From positions 1 through 64,000 of the forward strand of contig NZ_BMMU01000003.1 in the NCBI RefSeq assembly GCF_014646095.1: 64,000 nt of DNA. The letters are read 5' to 3'. Origin of the DNA: Streptomyces lacrimifluminis. Its GTDB lineage: Bacteria > Actinomycetota > Actinomycetes > Streptomycetales > Streptomycetaceae. Below, in pieces: positions 36,522 to 45,078 of the stretch (position 1 is the stretch's first letter; each line of letters starts with the position of its first letter). The translations under genes were made by a program, and so were the position numbers. The notes beneath the pieces were generated by a model. It saw nothing but the letters and a program-made list of their open reading frames with translations. It did no database searches and was not told the origin of the DNA.

Positions 36522-37406
36522 TCAGGAGTGGTGGAAGGGCAGTCCGGCGTCGGCCACCAGGTCAAGGTCGTCGGTGTCCTCGGCGGGCAGCAGCGTCGGC
36601 GTCCCGTCGGTGACCGGCACGACACCCAGCTCCAGCAGCTCGGCCATGGCGGCGTTGCCCGCCATGTCCCGGACCTGGAGCTGGTAGCGGGCCGTCGTCC
36701 GATACGTACCGCCGTTGTCGTCGCCCGTGCGCTGGAGGAAGCCGGAGTCGGTGAGGAACACGACGGCCTTGCCGACGATGCCGGTCGTCGAACCGGCCGG
36801 TCTCCGCGCGTCCTTGGTGGCCCCCGTGGCGCTGCGCCTGATCCAGATCCGCCACGCGGCCTCGAGTCCCGGGGCGTCGCTGACCGGGTCGGTGTTCTCG
36901 CCCTGTTCCTCGGCCCGTTCCTCCAGCCGCCGACAGGCCTGCCGGACGAAGGCCTCGACCCCGTTGACGGTGACGCGCCCGATGTAGCCGTCGTCGGCGA
37001 GATCCTCGGGGCGCGGAAACGCCATGGCGGCCACGGCGAGATGGGCGAGCCCGTGCAGAAAACGGTCCGAGCCGTCGGCGGACGTACGACGTGCGTAGTC
37101 CCCCATCCGCACGGCGAAGACGGAGTCCTCGGCGGCGGTCACCGCCATCCCCGCGCGCGGGGACACCTCCAGCACGACCAGCCCCAGCCCGGCTGCCACG
37201 GCATCGGCGAGCCGGGCGAAGGCCGGGTCCTCGCGATACCGCCGCAACATCTCGGCGTACTCCTGGTCCCGGGCGGCCTGAAGCCTGGGCTGCAGCCCGA
37301 AGGCGACCAGCCGCGCGGCATCGGCGGCGTCGGCAGGAGTAACGGGAGCAGCGGCAGCCGGCGCCGCGACAGCCTCCGACTCGCTCCACTCGACCTGCTC
37401 GTTCAC
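36522..37406 (-). CDS. MukE/MksE/JetB-like condensin accessory protein
   Basis: 294 aa, soluble, no recognised enzymatic motif. Visible features are an Ala-rich N-terminus, a helical segment with EMLRRYREDPAFARLADAVA, a winged-helix-like central part (YIGRVTVNGVEAFVRQACRRL) and a second one (VGKAVVFLTDSGFLQRTGDD...YRTTARYQLQVRDM). Gene position between a kleisin-like and an SMC-like gene, and its size, match MukE/MksE/JetB. The start is GTG 37406, with AGGGAG seven bases upstream. The function is inferred from context, not from direct similarity. Confidence 0.65.
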   Translation of the reverse strand: MNEQVEWSESEAVAAPAAAAPVTPADAADAARLVAFGLQPRLQAARDQEYAEMLRRYREDPAFARLADAVAAGLGLVVLEVSPRAGMAVTAAEDSVFAVRMGDYARRTSADGSDRFLHGLAHLAVAAMAFPRPEDLADDGYIGRVTVNGVEAFVRQACRRLEERAEEQGENTDPVSDAPGLEAAWRIWIRRSATGATKDARRPAGSTTGIVGKAVVFLTDSGFLQRTGDDNGGTYRTTARYQLQVRDMAGNAAMAELLELGVVPVTDGTPTLLPAEDTDDLDLVADAGLPFHHS

Positions 37407-37524
37407 GGCTGGGACTCCCTACGGTTCGTGTGGACAGGGGTACGGCCAGACGCCTCGACAGGGGCGCGGGGAACTGCGCGACGAGCCCCCACCGGCCGCA
37501 AGCCGAAGAACAACCCGGGGAACA
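37407..37524 (+). repeat. Streptomyces intergenic REP-like element, copy 2
   Basis: The gap between the first and second genes of the condensin-like operon contains ACAGGGGCGCGGGGAACTGC (about 37458-37477) and a following GCGCGACGAGC, another common intergenic repeat of Streptomyces. The core AGGGGCGCGGGG (37460-37471) is shared with copy 1 in the opposite orientation. It makes the only sizeable gap within this operon. Confidence 0.55.
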
Positions 37525-39051
37525 TCACGCCGCCTCCGACCTGCCCGCGGCCATCCCCGCCGCATCCAGCAACGCCATCCCCACGATCAGATCCGCACCC
37601 CCGAACTCCGGATCGTCCAGCTCCGTCCCGTCGTCGACAGCGAACAACAGCTTCTCCTCGCCCTGCCGATAGGCCGTCCCGACCGGAGGACTGGCCGCGT
37701 GCACGGCCAACAGGGCCACCAGGTACGGAAGTTCCGTGTCCCGAAGACGCGCCTCCGCCAACAACCCCGACAACCGCCGAGGCGCGTCCGCGGGCAGATC
37801 CAGCAACTCCATCGCCGCCGCCAACTGCTCCTCGCTGAACCGGCTGTCGTCCGGCGTGGCGATCAGGTCCGGCTCCGGCATCTCCGCCCCGAGATGCTCC
37901 CGCTCCACCGGTGGCGTCAGCAGTATGTCCACGAGGTCGCCGACCCGGACCGACACCGGCGTACGAAGCCCCGTCCCGCGCGCGAAGAACGCGTCGGTGA
38001 CCCGCACCGCGGCCTCCAGGGGCAACGGCAGCACAGGGGCGACCAGATGGCCGTACAGGTCTATCCCCGCGGACGTCATCGGTGTCGCGAAGGCCTGCCG
38101 GTCCTGTTCCGCGCGGAACAGCGGCCCCGCCTCCAGAAGGCGCGACTGGAGCAAGGTGTGCCGCCGGATGCAGTCCTTCACGATGTCGACGAGTTCGGCG
38201 GCACGCCTCTTCTGCTCCGGGTCCTCGGACTCGTCACGGGCCTTGCGGATGTTGGTCAGGATGGCGTTCTCGTGGCGGTACCGGTCGGCGACGTGGTCGA
38301 GCGCTTCGGCGATCATGTCGGGGACGGTCTGGAGCCAGTCCACCGCGCGCACGTTCCGACGGGTGGCGTCCAGCGCCCTGCGCAGGGTCTCCGAGTACTG
38401 CACGGTCCGGTAGCGGGCCTGCTCGGCGGCGAGCTGGGCGTCGGCCAGCCTGCCCCGGCTGATCAGCACCTCCAGCTTGACCTCGGCCGCGATCTGGGCG
38501 CTGGTGACATCGGTGTCGAGGGCGCCGACGAGGACGTTGACCGCCTCGTCCGTCGTGCGGAGGTAGACGCTTCCGCCGTACCCCGGGACCTCTTCGATCA
38601 GCTTGAAGTCGTAGTCACGGCGTACATACGTGCCGTCCGGTGCGAACGTGCCGTATACGGCCCGGAAGCCCCGGTCGACGCTGCCGACGTTGATCAGGTT
38701 CTCCAGGACCCAGCGGGCGACGCGCTCGTGCTCGGTGACGGGCCGCCGCGGGGCCTGGGCGGCGATGCGCGGGATGAGGCGGGCGACGATCTGGTCGTGG
38801 TCGGCACCGGTGTCGAAGTCCATGTTCAGGGTGACCAGGTCGATGGCCGAGAGGGCCACCTCCGCCATGCCGTACACCGAGTACTCGCCCGCGAGATTCG
38901 CCTTGCGCGCGTCCAGGTCGTGGAGCGGGGCGGTGCAGGCGAGCGCGCGCAGGCGCCGCGCCAGTCCCTCGTCGGCGGCCGGGCCCGGAGCGGGGCGCGG
39001 CCCCGCGCTGAGCTGGGGCGGAACGCTGTCCGTCGATGCAGGCGAAGTCAC
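37525..39051 (-). CDS. MukF/MksF/JetA-like (kleisin-type) condensin protein
   Basis: 508 aa, predominantly helical and soluble. An N-terminal winged-helix-like region (YSVYGMAEVALSAIDLV...) is followed by a helical section with RYRTVQYSETLRRALDATRRN and AEALDHVADRYRHENAILTN, resembling the coiled middle part of MukF/JetA proteins. The C-terminal part carries LLTPPVERE and PEPDLIATPDDSRFSEEQLAAAMELLDLP. It is first in the cluster, before the MukE-like and SMC-like genes, the order jetA-jetB-jetC. GTG 39051 is chosen; it lies downstream of a GAGGACC. The longer frame to 39471 overlaps the regulator gene and is rejected. Identification is by architecture. Confidence 0.65.
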   Translation of the reverse strand: MTSPASTDSVPPQLSAGPRPAPGPAADEGLARRLRALACTAPLHDLDARKANLAGEYSVYGMAEVALSAIDLVTLNMDFDTGADHDQIVARLIPRIAAQAPRRPVTEHERVARWVLENLINVGSVDRGFRAVYGTFAPDGTYVRRDYDFKLIEEVPGYGGSVYLRTTDEAVNVLVGALDTDVTSAQIAAEVKLEVLISRGRLADAQLAAEQARYRTVQYSETLRRALDATRRNVRAVDWLQTVPDMIAEALDHVADRYRHENAILTNIRKARDESEDPEQKRRAAELVDIVKDCIRRHTLLQSRLLEAGPLFRAEQDRQAFATPMTSAGIDLYGHLVAPVLPLPLEAAVRVTDAFFARGTGLRTPVSVRVGDLVDILLTPPVEREHLGAEMPEPDLIATPDDSRFSEEQLAAAMELLDLPADAPRRLSGLLAEARLRDTELPYLVALLAVHAASPPVGTAYRQGEEKLLFAVDDGTELDDPEFGGADLIVGMALLDAAGMAAGRSEAA

Positions 39052-39173
39052 GGTGCACAGACTAGGTCCTCGGTCTGACAACGGCCCAAACGACTCAGAA
39101 GCGACCCGCTGCCGCCCCGCCACCATGCCGTTCGCACCCTGCGGAACAGCGCAGGTCCCGTGCCCCGTACCGG

Positions 39174-39869
39174 CTAGCCGTCCTCGGCGACCCGCCGCCG
39201 GTAGACCTCGACAACCCGTCTGAGCGAGTCGTCGAGGTAGACCGAAAGGAGTCCCTCGGCCCGCTCCCGGTCGCCCGTCCGGAGGGCCTGCAGTATCTGC
39301 TGGTTGCGCGCGAGATTGGGCTCGTGCAGGCGCCGCGGGTCGTCCACGACGTGGAAGGCGAGGCGCAGTTCGGCGAAGACGCTGCGCATGAGCTCGTCGG
39401 TGCGGGCGCTGCCGGCCAGTGCGACGAGTTCGCCGTGGAAGTGGATGTTGGCCGTACCCAGCCCTTTCCAATCACCGTCGCGCGCCGCCCGCTGTCCCTC
39501 CTCGACGGCCGCGGCGAGGTTCTCCAGGGCGTAGGGCGGCTCGCCGAGGCCGCGGACCACGGCGCACTCGACGAGGGCGCGGATGCGGTAGATGTCCTCG
39601 ACGTCCTCGACCGTGAGGACCCGTACGAAGACGCCTCTGTTGAGCTCGTGGATCAGCAGGCGTTCGTGTGTGAGCAGCCGGAACGCCTCGCGCAGGGTGT
39701 TGCGGGAGACGCCGAGGGCCCCGCCGATGCTGTCCTCGGAGAGCCGGGTCCCGGGCGGGAAGTACCCGTCGGCGATCCGGCTCCTGAGGATGTCCGACAC
39801 CCGCTCGGCGGTACTGGTGCGCCCGAGGAGCGCACGGTCGTCGGCCAGTCCCGTCAACTGCTCTGCCAT
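39174..39869 (-). CDS. GntR/FCD-family transcriptional regulator
   Basis: FadR-type repressor, 231 aa. The N-terminal winged helix (TAERVSDILRSRIADGYFPPGTRLSEDSIGGALGVSRNTLREAFRLL) is followed by an FCD ligand-binding domain with the metal-binding His of NIHFHGELVALAG and ARNQQILQALRTGD. It is divergent from the MFS-DUF1445-pxpABC operon with a perfect 19-nt palindrome between them, so it most likely represses that operon in response to 5-oxoproline or a related acid. The ligand is inferred. It lies on the same strand as the condensin-like cluster, 122 bp upstream of it. Confidence 0.9.
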   Translation of the reverse strand: MAEQLTGLADDRALLGRTSTAERVSDILRSRIADGYFPPGTRLSEDSIGGALGVSRNTLREAFRLLTHERLLIHELNRGVFVRVLTVEDVEDIYRIRALVECAVVRGLGEPPYALENLAAAVEEGQRAARDGDWKGLGTANIHFHGELVALAGSARTDELMRSVFAELRLAFHVVDDPRRLHEPNLARNQQILQALRTGDRERAEGLLSVYLDDSLRRVVEVYRRRVAEDG

Positions 39870-39918
39870 GCCCGGAATTCAATCGTAGATACAAGAACGA
39901 AACAACACGGGTATTGAA

Positions 39919-39937
39919 GGATCGTTCAACGATCCTC
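39919..39937. promoter_or_regulatory. Palindromic operator candidate for the FCD regulator
   Basis: A perfect palindrome with 9-bp arms, AGGATCGTT-C-AACGATCCT, in the 166-bp divergent region, 50 bp upstream of the regulator start and about 100 bp before the MFS start. AT-containing and symmetric, it suits a FadR-type dimer. A short AT-rich stretch follows towards the regulator start. Binding is inferred. Confidence 0.6.
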
Positions 39938-40035
39938 TACCTTGCTGAACAGGCGCCGGCGGATCCACGCGGTGCCGATCGCTCCCGCACCGCTCATTCC
40001 TGAAGCACCCTCCGTCCCTCATCTGCGAGGTGCAC

Positions 40036-41358
40036 ATGAGCACGACCCCTCCACCCCAGGCCGCCCTGGCCGCCGAAAACCGCCCTGGAGCGGGCGAACC
40101 CGCCGTCGATGAAGGCGCGTTCGCCTGGCTGCGGGCATTGGGCCCGCGCGGTCGCCGTGCCTTCGGGGGCGCGTTCGGTGGCTACGCCCTGGACTCGTAC
40201 GACTACTTCACGCTGCCCTTGACCATGGTGGCGCTGTCCGCGTACTTCGGCTTGAACAGCGGCCAGACCGGGCTGTTCACCACTGTCACCCTGGTCGTCT
40301 CCGCGGTGGGCGGCGCCGGCGCGGGAGTGCTCGCGGACCGGATCGGCCGGGTCAAGGCGCTGATGATCACGGTGATGACGTACGCGGTCTTCACCGTCGC
40401 CTGCGGCTTCGCGCCCAACTACGAGACCCTCCTGGTGTTCCGCGCCCTCCAGGGCCTCGGTTTCGGCGGTGAGTGGGCCGTCGGCGCGATCCTGGTGGCC
40501 GAGTACGCGAGCCCGAAGCACCGCGGCCGTACGCTCGGCGCGATCCAGAGTTCCTGGGCCGTCGGCTGGGGCCTGGCCGTGGTCGTCTACACCGTGGTCT
40601 TCTCGTTCCTCGACGACGACCTGGCCTGGCGCGTGATGTTCTGGACCGGCGCTCTGCCCGCGCTGCTGGTCGTCTGGGTGCGCCGCTCGGTGCAGGACGC
40701 GCCCCAGGCGGTCGCCGAGCGCGAGAAGAACCCCAGGAAAGGTTCGTTCGCGGCGATCTTCAAGCCCGGCACGCCCGAGGCACCCGGACTGCTGCGCATC
40801 ACGATCTTCGCGGGCCTGCTGTCCACCGGTGTCCAGGGCGGCTACTACACCCTCGCCACCTGGGTGCCCACCTACCTGAAGACGGAACGCGGACTGTCGG
40901 TCGTCGGCACCGGTTCGTATCTCACGTTCCTGATCTCCGGAGCCTTCATCGGCTATCTGACTGGCGGATACCTCACCGACCGGATCGGCCGCAAGCGCAA
41001 CATCTGGCTGTTCGCGGTCCTCTCGGCGCTGTGCATCCTCGCCTACGCGAACATTCCCAGCGGTGCCAACACCCTTCTCCTGGTGCTCGGTTTCCCGCTC
41101 GGGTTCTGTATGTCGGCGATCTTCAGCGGCTTCGGCTCCTATCTGAGCGAGCTGTACCCGACCGCGGTACGCGGCACGGGACAGGGCTTCACCTACAACA
41201 CCGGGCGCGCCGTCGGCGCCGTCTTCCCCACCACGGTCGGCTTCCTGGCGGACAGTTGGGGCGTGGGCGGTGCGCTGGTCTTCGGTGCGATCGGATACGG
41301 CATCGCCGCCCTGGCACTGCTCGGCCTGCCGGAGACCCGCGGAAAGGAACTCCAGTGA
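40036..41358 (+). CDS. MFS transporter of the 5-oxoproline operon
   Basis: 440-aa inner-membrane permease with 12 helices, of the sialic acid/aromatic acid:H+ symporter-like MFS group. Signature loops: [15 protein letters not shown] between TM2 and TM3, [22 protein letters not shown], and the repeated [14 protein letters not shown] in the second half. ATG 40036 follows GCGAGG; a GTG six bases earlier is less suited. The stop overlaps the DUF1445 start (GTGA). Context with 5-oxoprolinase genes suggests uptake of 5-oxoproline or a related cyclic amide or acid. Confidence 0.9.
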   Translation: MSTTPPPQAALAAENRPGAGEPAVDEGAFAWLRALGPRGRRAFGGAFGGYALDSYDYFTLPLTMVALSAYFGLNSGQTGLFTTVTLVVSAVGGAGAGVLADRIGRVKALMITVMTYAVFTVACGFAPNYETLLVFRALQGLGFGGEWAVGAILVAEYASPKHRGRTLGAIQSSWAVGWGLAVVVYTVVFSFLDDDLAWRVMFWTGALPALLVVWVRRSVQDAPQAVAEREKNPRKGSFAAIFKPGTPEAPGLLRITIFAGLLSTGVQGGYYTLATWVPTYLKTERGLSVVGTGSYLTFLISGAFIGYLTGGYLTDRIGRKRNIWLFAVLSALCILAYANIPSGANTLLLVLGFPLGFCMSAIFSGFGSYLSELYPTAVRGTGQGFTYNTGRAVGAVFPTTVGFLADSWGVGGALVFGAIGYGIAALALLGLPETRGKELQ

Positions 41359-42176
41359 ACCGTACGGAAGACCGCCCCCTGTCCCTCGTCGACGAGCACG
41401 CGCACGCGTGGAGCCCGAAATCCGCGCGAGCCCGGTTCCGTGCGGGCCTGACGGGCCCCACGGCGGGCGTCGCGGCCGGCCACACCCAGGTCAACCTGAT
41501 CTCGGTGCCCGCCGACTGGGCGTACGACATGCTGCTGTTCTGTCAGCGCAACCAGAAGCCCTGCCCGGTCCTGGACGTCACGGACGCCGGTTCCTGGACC
41601 ACGGTCCTGGCCGAGGGCTCGGATCTGCGCACCGACCTGCCGCGCTACCGGGTCTGGCGGGACGGTGAGCTGACGGAGGAGCCCACGCACGTGGTCGCGC
41701 ACTGGCGCGACGACCTCGTGACGTTCCTCATCGGGTGCAGCTTCACCTTCGAGTGGGCGCTCGCCGAGGCGGGCGTCCCGATCCGGCACATCGAGCAGGG
41801 CCGCAACGTCCCGATGTACGTGACCGACCGCCAGTGCCGTCCCGCCGGGCGGTTGCACGGACCCATGGTGGTGTCCATGCGCCCGGTGCCGCCGCAGCAC
41901 CTGTCGGCCGCGATCCGGGAGAGCAGCCTGCTCCCGGCGGTGCACGGCAGCCCCGTACACTGCGGCGACCCGTCGGGGCTCGGCATCGGCGACCTCGGCC
42001 GGCCGGACTTCGGCGATCCGGTGGACCTCGCGCCGGACGACATCCCGGTGTTCTGGGCCTGCGGGGTGACCCCGCAGGCCGCGGTGATGGCGTCCCGCCC
42101 GCCGTTCGCCATCACGCACGCGCCGGGCCAGATGTTCCTCACCGACACCCGCGACGAGCAGTACCGCGTCGCCTGA
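41355..42176 (+). CDS. DUF1445 putative hydro-lyase / D-glutamate cyclase-like
   Basis: 273 aa, DUF1445 family, members of which are annotated as putative hydro-lyases or D-glutamate cyclases (glutamate to 5-oxoproline). Family segments: [77 protein letters not shown] and the terminal [10 protein letters not shown]. The start is GTG 41355, overlapping the MFS stop by 4 bp. It is followed by pxpA. A role in feeding or draining the 5-oxoproline pool is plausible. Confidence 0.85.
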   Translation: MNRTEDRPLSLVDEHAHAWSPKSARARFRAGLTGPTAGVAAGHTQVNLISVPADWAYDMLLFCQRNQKPCPVLDVTDAGSWTTVLAEGSDLRTDLPRYRVWRDGELTEEPTHVVAHWRDDLVTFLIGCSFTFEWALAEAGVPIRHIEQGRNVPMYVTDRQCRPAGRLHGPMVVSMRPVPPQHLSAAIRESSLLPAVHGSPVHCGDPSGLGIGDLGRPDFGDPVDLAPDDIPVFWACGVTPQAAVMASRPPFAITHAPGQMFLTDTRDEQYRVA

Positions 42177-42201
42177 CCGGAGCGTGACAGGAGTCCGGAA
42201 C

Positions 42202-42954
42202 ATGATCGACCTCAACGCCGACCTCGGCGAGGGCTTCGGCCGCTGGCACCTGACCGACGACGAACAGCTGCTGTCCGTCGTCACCAGCGCCAACGTGGCC
42301 TGCGGCTTCCACGCCGGGGACCCGGTCACCATGCGACGCGTGTGCGAGCTGGCTGCCGAGCGCGGTGTACGGATCGGCGCCCAGGTCTCCTACCGCGACC
42401 TGGCGGGCTTCGGGCGGCGCGCGATGGAGGTTCCGCCCGACGAGCTGACGGCCGAGGTCGCCTACCAGATCGGTGCCCTGGACGTCTTCGCGCGCGCGGC
42501 GGGCACGCGCGTGTCGTACGTCAAACCGCACGGCGCGCTCTACAACCGTGTCGTGCACGACGCGGAGCAGGCGCGGGCGGTGATCGACGGCGTGCTGCTG
42601 GCCGACAAGGGACTGCCGGTGCTCGGACTGCCGGGTTCGCGCCTGCTGGAGCTTGCCGAGGGGGCGGGCCTCCCCGCCGTCCCCGAGGCGTTCGCCGACC
42701 GCGCGTACACCGAGGAGGGCACGCTCGTGCCGCGCGGCCAGGAAGGGGCGCTGGTGACCGACCCGGAGGCCGTCGTCGCACGTTCCGTGACCCTCGCCCG
42801 GGCCGGCGTGGTCGCGTCGCACTCCGGGACGCCTCTCGCGATCCACGCCCGCTCCCTGTGCGTCCACGGGGACACGCCCGGCGCGGTGGACCTGGCCCGC
42901 CGGGTCCGCGAGCGCCTGGAGGCGTCGGGCGTCCGCGTGGAGGCCTTCACATGA
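42202..42954 (+). CDS. pxpA: 5-oxoprolinase subunit A (LamB/YcsF)
   Basis: Part of the ATP-dependent 5-oxoprolinase PxpABC that opens 5-oxoproline (pyroglutamate) to glutamate. The 250 aa LamB/YcsF domain has the N-terminal IDLNADLGEGFGRW, ANVACGFHAGDP, YVKPHGALYN, EAFADRAYTEEGTLVPR and the terminal ARSLCVHGDTPGAV. ATG 42202 is preceded by ACAGGAG. The stop overlaps the pxpB start (ATGA). Confidence 0.95.
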   Translation: MIDLNADLGEGFGRWHLTDDEQLLSVVTSANVACGFHAGDPVTMRRVCELAAERGVRIGAQVSYRDLAGFGRRAMEVPPDELTAEVAYQIGALDVFARAAGTRVSYVKPHGALYNRVVHDAEQARAVIDGVLLADKGLPVLGLPGSRLLELAEGAGLPAVPEAFADRAYTEEGTLVPRGQEGALVTDPEAVVARSVTLARAGVVASHSGTPLAIHARSLCVHGDTPGAVDLARRVRERLEASGVRVEAFT

Positions 42955-43598
42955 GCGGGACGAGCGGTTCGACGCACGGGATGAGGGCGCTGCCTGTCGG
43001 CGACGACGCGCTGCTGGTCGAGGTCTCCTCGGGCGAACAGGCCCAGGCCCTGCACGCCGAACTGCTGCGCCGCCGCGCGGAGGGCACCCTGTCCGTAAGG
43101 GAGATCGTCCCCGCCGCCCGTACGGTCCTCCTAGACGGCCTCGACGACCCCGCCCGGCTGGCTTCCGAACTGACCGCCTCCGAAGTGCCCCCTGCGCTCC
43201 CCCGCACCCAGGAGATCATCGAACTCCCGGTCCGCTACGACGGCCCGGATCTCGCCGATGTCGCCGTCCTGTGGGGCGTGTCCGAGGAGGCGGTGGCGCG
43301 CATTCACGCGGGCACCGAGTTCCGGGTCGCCTTCTGTGGTTTCGCGCCCGGCTTCGGCTACCTCACCGGTCTCCCGGCACGTTACGACGTACCGCGGCGG
43401 GCCACTCCGCGGACGTCCGTCCCGGCCGGTGCGGTGGGACTGGCGGGCCCGTACACGGGTGTGTACCCGCGTTCGTCGCCGGGTGGCTGGCAGCTGATCG
43501 GTACGACGGGCGCGGTCCTGTGGGACCACACGCGCGTGCCGGCCGCGCTGCTGTCGCCGGGCACCCGGGTCCGTTTCGTCCCATTGGGCCGCCGATGA
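42951..43598 (+). CDS. pxpB: 5-oxoprolinase subunit B
   Basis: Carboxyltransferase domain subunit 1 (AHS1/KipI family) of 5-oxoprolinase, 215 aa. Characteristic sequence: LPVGDDALLVEV near the N-terminus, ELPVRYDGPDLADVA, CGFAPGFGYLTGLP, PRRATPRTSVPAGAVGLAG, YPRSSPGGWQLIG. Overlaps pxpA and pxpC by 4 bp each (ATGA), showing translational coupling within the complex. Confidence 0.95.
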   Translation: MSGTSGSTHGMRALPVGDDALLVEVSSGEQAQALHAELLRRRAEGTLSVREIVPAARTVLLDGLDDPARLASELTASEVPPALPRTQEIIELPVRYDGPDLADVAVLWGVSEEAVARIHAGTEFRVAFCGFAPGFGYLTGLPARYDVPRRATPRTSVPAGAVGLAGPYTGVYPRSSPGGWQLIGTTGAVLWDHTRVPAALLSPGTRVRFVPLGRR

Positions 43599-44464
43599 CG
43601 GACCGCGCGCTCTTCGTCGTACGGGCTGGGGCGCTGACCACCGTGCAGGACCTGGGGCGTCCCGGGTACGCCCATCTCGGGGTGCCCCGCTCCGGCGCCC
43701 TGGACGCGTCGACGGCGGCGCTCGTCAACCGGCTGGTCGGCAACCCGTCCGGGGCGGCCGTCCTGGAGTCCACCCTCAACGGCTGCGCCCTGCGCCCCCG
43801 TTGCCCGGTCACCGTCGCGGTCGGCGGCGCCCCCTGCCCGGTCACGGTGGACGGCCGCCCGGTGGCCTGGGGCGCTCCGGTCCAGGTGCCCGGCGGCGCG
43901 CTGCTGAACATCGGAACGGCGCTCTCCGGAGTACGCGGTTACGTGGCCTTCTCGGGCGGAGTCGCCGTCGAGCCGGTGCTCGGCAGCCGCTCCACCGACC
44001 TGTTGTCCGGCCTGGGCCCACCACCGCTCACGGACGGCGCGGTGCTGCCCCTGGGGCAGGTGATCGGCGGGCACGCACGCGTGGACGTCGTTCCGCAGCC
44101 CGCGCCCCCGGCCGAACTCGTGCTCCGGGTGACCGTCGGGCCACGCGACGACTGGTTCACACCGGCGGCGCTACGAGCCTTCACCACGTCCACGTACCGG
44201 GTGTCCTCCGCGAGCAACCGGATCGGGCTGCGCACGGAAGGCCCTGCCCTGGAGCGCGCGTTCTCCGGCGAACTCCCCAGCGAGGGCATGGTCCTGGGCG
44301 CGGTCCAGGTGCCCCCGGACGGCAGGCCGGTGGTCTTCCTCGCCGACCACCCCACCACCGGCGGCTATCCGGTGATCGCCGTCGTCCGCACCGCGGACCT
44401 GCGCGCCGCCGCCCAGGCAGCCCCGGGCACCCCGGTCAGGTTCGTGCCCGTACGCCGCGGCTGA
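43595..44464 (+). CDS. pxpC: 5-oxoprolinase subunit C
   Basis: Carboxyltransferase domain subunit 2 (AHS2/KipA family), 289 aa, partner of PxpB. Family motifs: VVRAGALTTVQDLGRPGYAHLGVPRSGALD, GVRGYVAFSGGVAVEPVLGS, SSASNRIGLRTEGP, SEGMVLGAVQVPPDGRPVVFL and DHPTTGGYPVIAVV. ATG 43595 overlaps the pxpB stop. It ends the operon; tandem palindrome-bearing repeats follow immediately. Confidence 0.95.
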   Translation: MTDRALFVVRAGALTTVQDLGRPGYAHLGVPRSGALDASTAALVNRLVGNPSGAAVLESTLNGCALRPRCPVTVAVGGAPCPVTVDGRPVAWGAPVQVPGGALLNIGTALSGVRGYVAFSGGVAVEPVLGSRSTDLLSGLGPPPLTDGAVLPLGQVIGGHARVDVVPQPAPPAELVLRVTVGPRDDWFTPAALRAFTTSTYRVSSASNRIGLRTEGPALERAFSGELPSEGMVLGAVQVPPDGRPVVFLADHPTTGGYPVIAVVRTADLRAAAQAAPGTPVRFVPVRRG

Positions 44465-44482
44465 GCCCCCGGGCCGGGCCGG

Positions 44483-45075
44483 AGACACGGGGCCGCGGTG
44501 CCATCCGCCGCGCCGCAGGCGGGCGCCCACCTGCGGCATTGGCGTGGTTGCCGACTCTGTCCCGGCACCGGCTGATGTCGGCGTCTCCTCCGCCTCGCGG
44601 CCGAACCCGCCGTGGCCTCACGCACTCGCGCCTGTCGGACGCCGGGCCGTCCTCCGCCCGGCCCGCCGGATCATCCCGACGACGCGGGGGCGGCAGCGCC
44701 ATCAACCGCGCCGTAGGCGGGCGCCCGCCTACGGCGTTGTCGTGGTCGCCGACTCCCCGCTGCGGCAACGGCCGACGTCGGCATCTCCCCCACCTTGCGG
44801 CCGGACCCACCAATCCCGCACGCACCCGCGCCTGCTCGGCGCTCTGGCCGCCCTCCGCCCGGTCCGGCGGACCATGCCAGAGACGCGAGGCTGCGGTGCC
44901 ACCAACCGCTCCCCGGCGGGCCGCCCGCCTATGGCGTTGTCGTGGCTACCGGCTCCCCCGCCGCAGCAGCGGCTGACGTCAGCACCGCCCCCGCCTCCCG
45001 GCCGGACCCCCCGAACCCACGCGCACCCGTACCTGTTCGGCGCCGTAGCCGCCCTCCGTCACGTCCGCCGGACAG
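44483..45075. repeat. Three tandem diverged ~199-bp repeats with palindromes
   Basis: Copies begin at about 44483 (AGACACGGGGCCGCGGTGCC), 44680 (CGACGCGGGGGCGGCAGC) and 44881 (AGACGCGAGGCTGCGGTGCC), a spacing of 197 and 201 bp; the third ends near 45075. Shared blocks include GGCGTTGTCGTGG-like sequence, a GACGTCGGCATCTCC-like block, CGGCCGGACCC and GCCGCCCTCCGCCCGG. Copy 2 has a perfect 26-nt palindrome (44710-44735), copy 1 a near-perfect one (44512-44537), copy 3 a decayed one. The block lies between converging genes and reads open in several frames, but no protein family is recognised. Confidence 0.75.
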
Positions 45076-45078
45076 GCT

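Noticed and set aside
37525..39471. 648-codon form of the kleisin-like gene
   Set aside because: The extra N-terminus is low-complexity Arg/Pro sequence antisense-like to and overlapping the FCD regulator; GTG 39051 begins the plausible protein.
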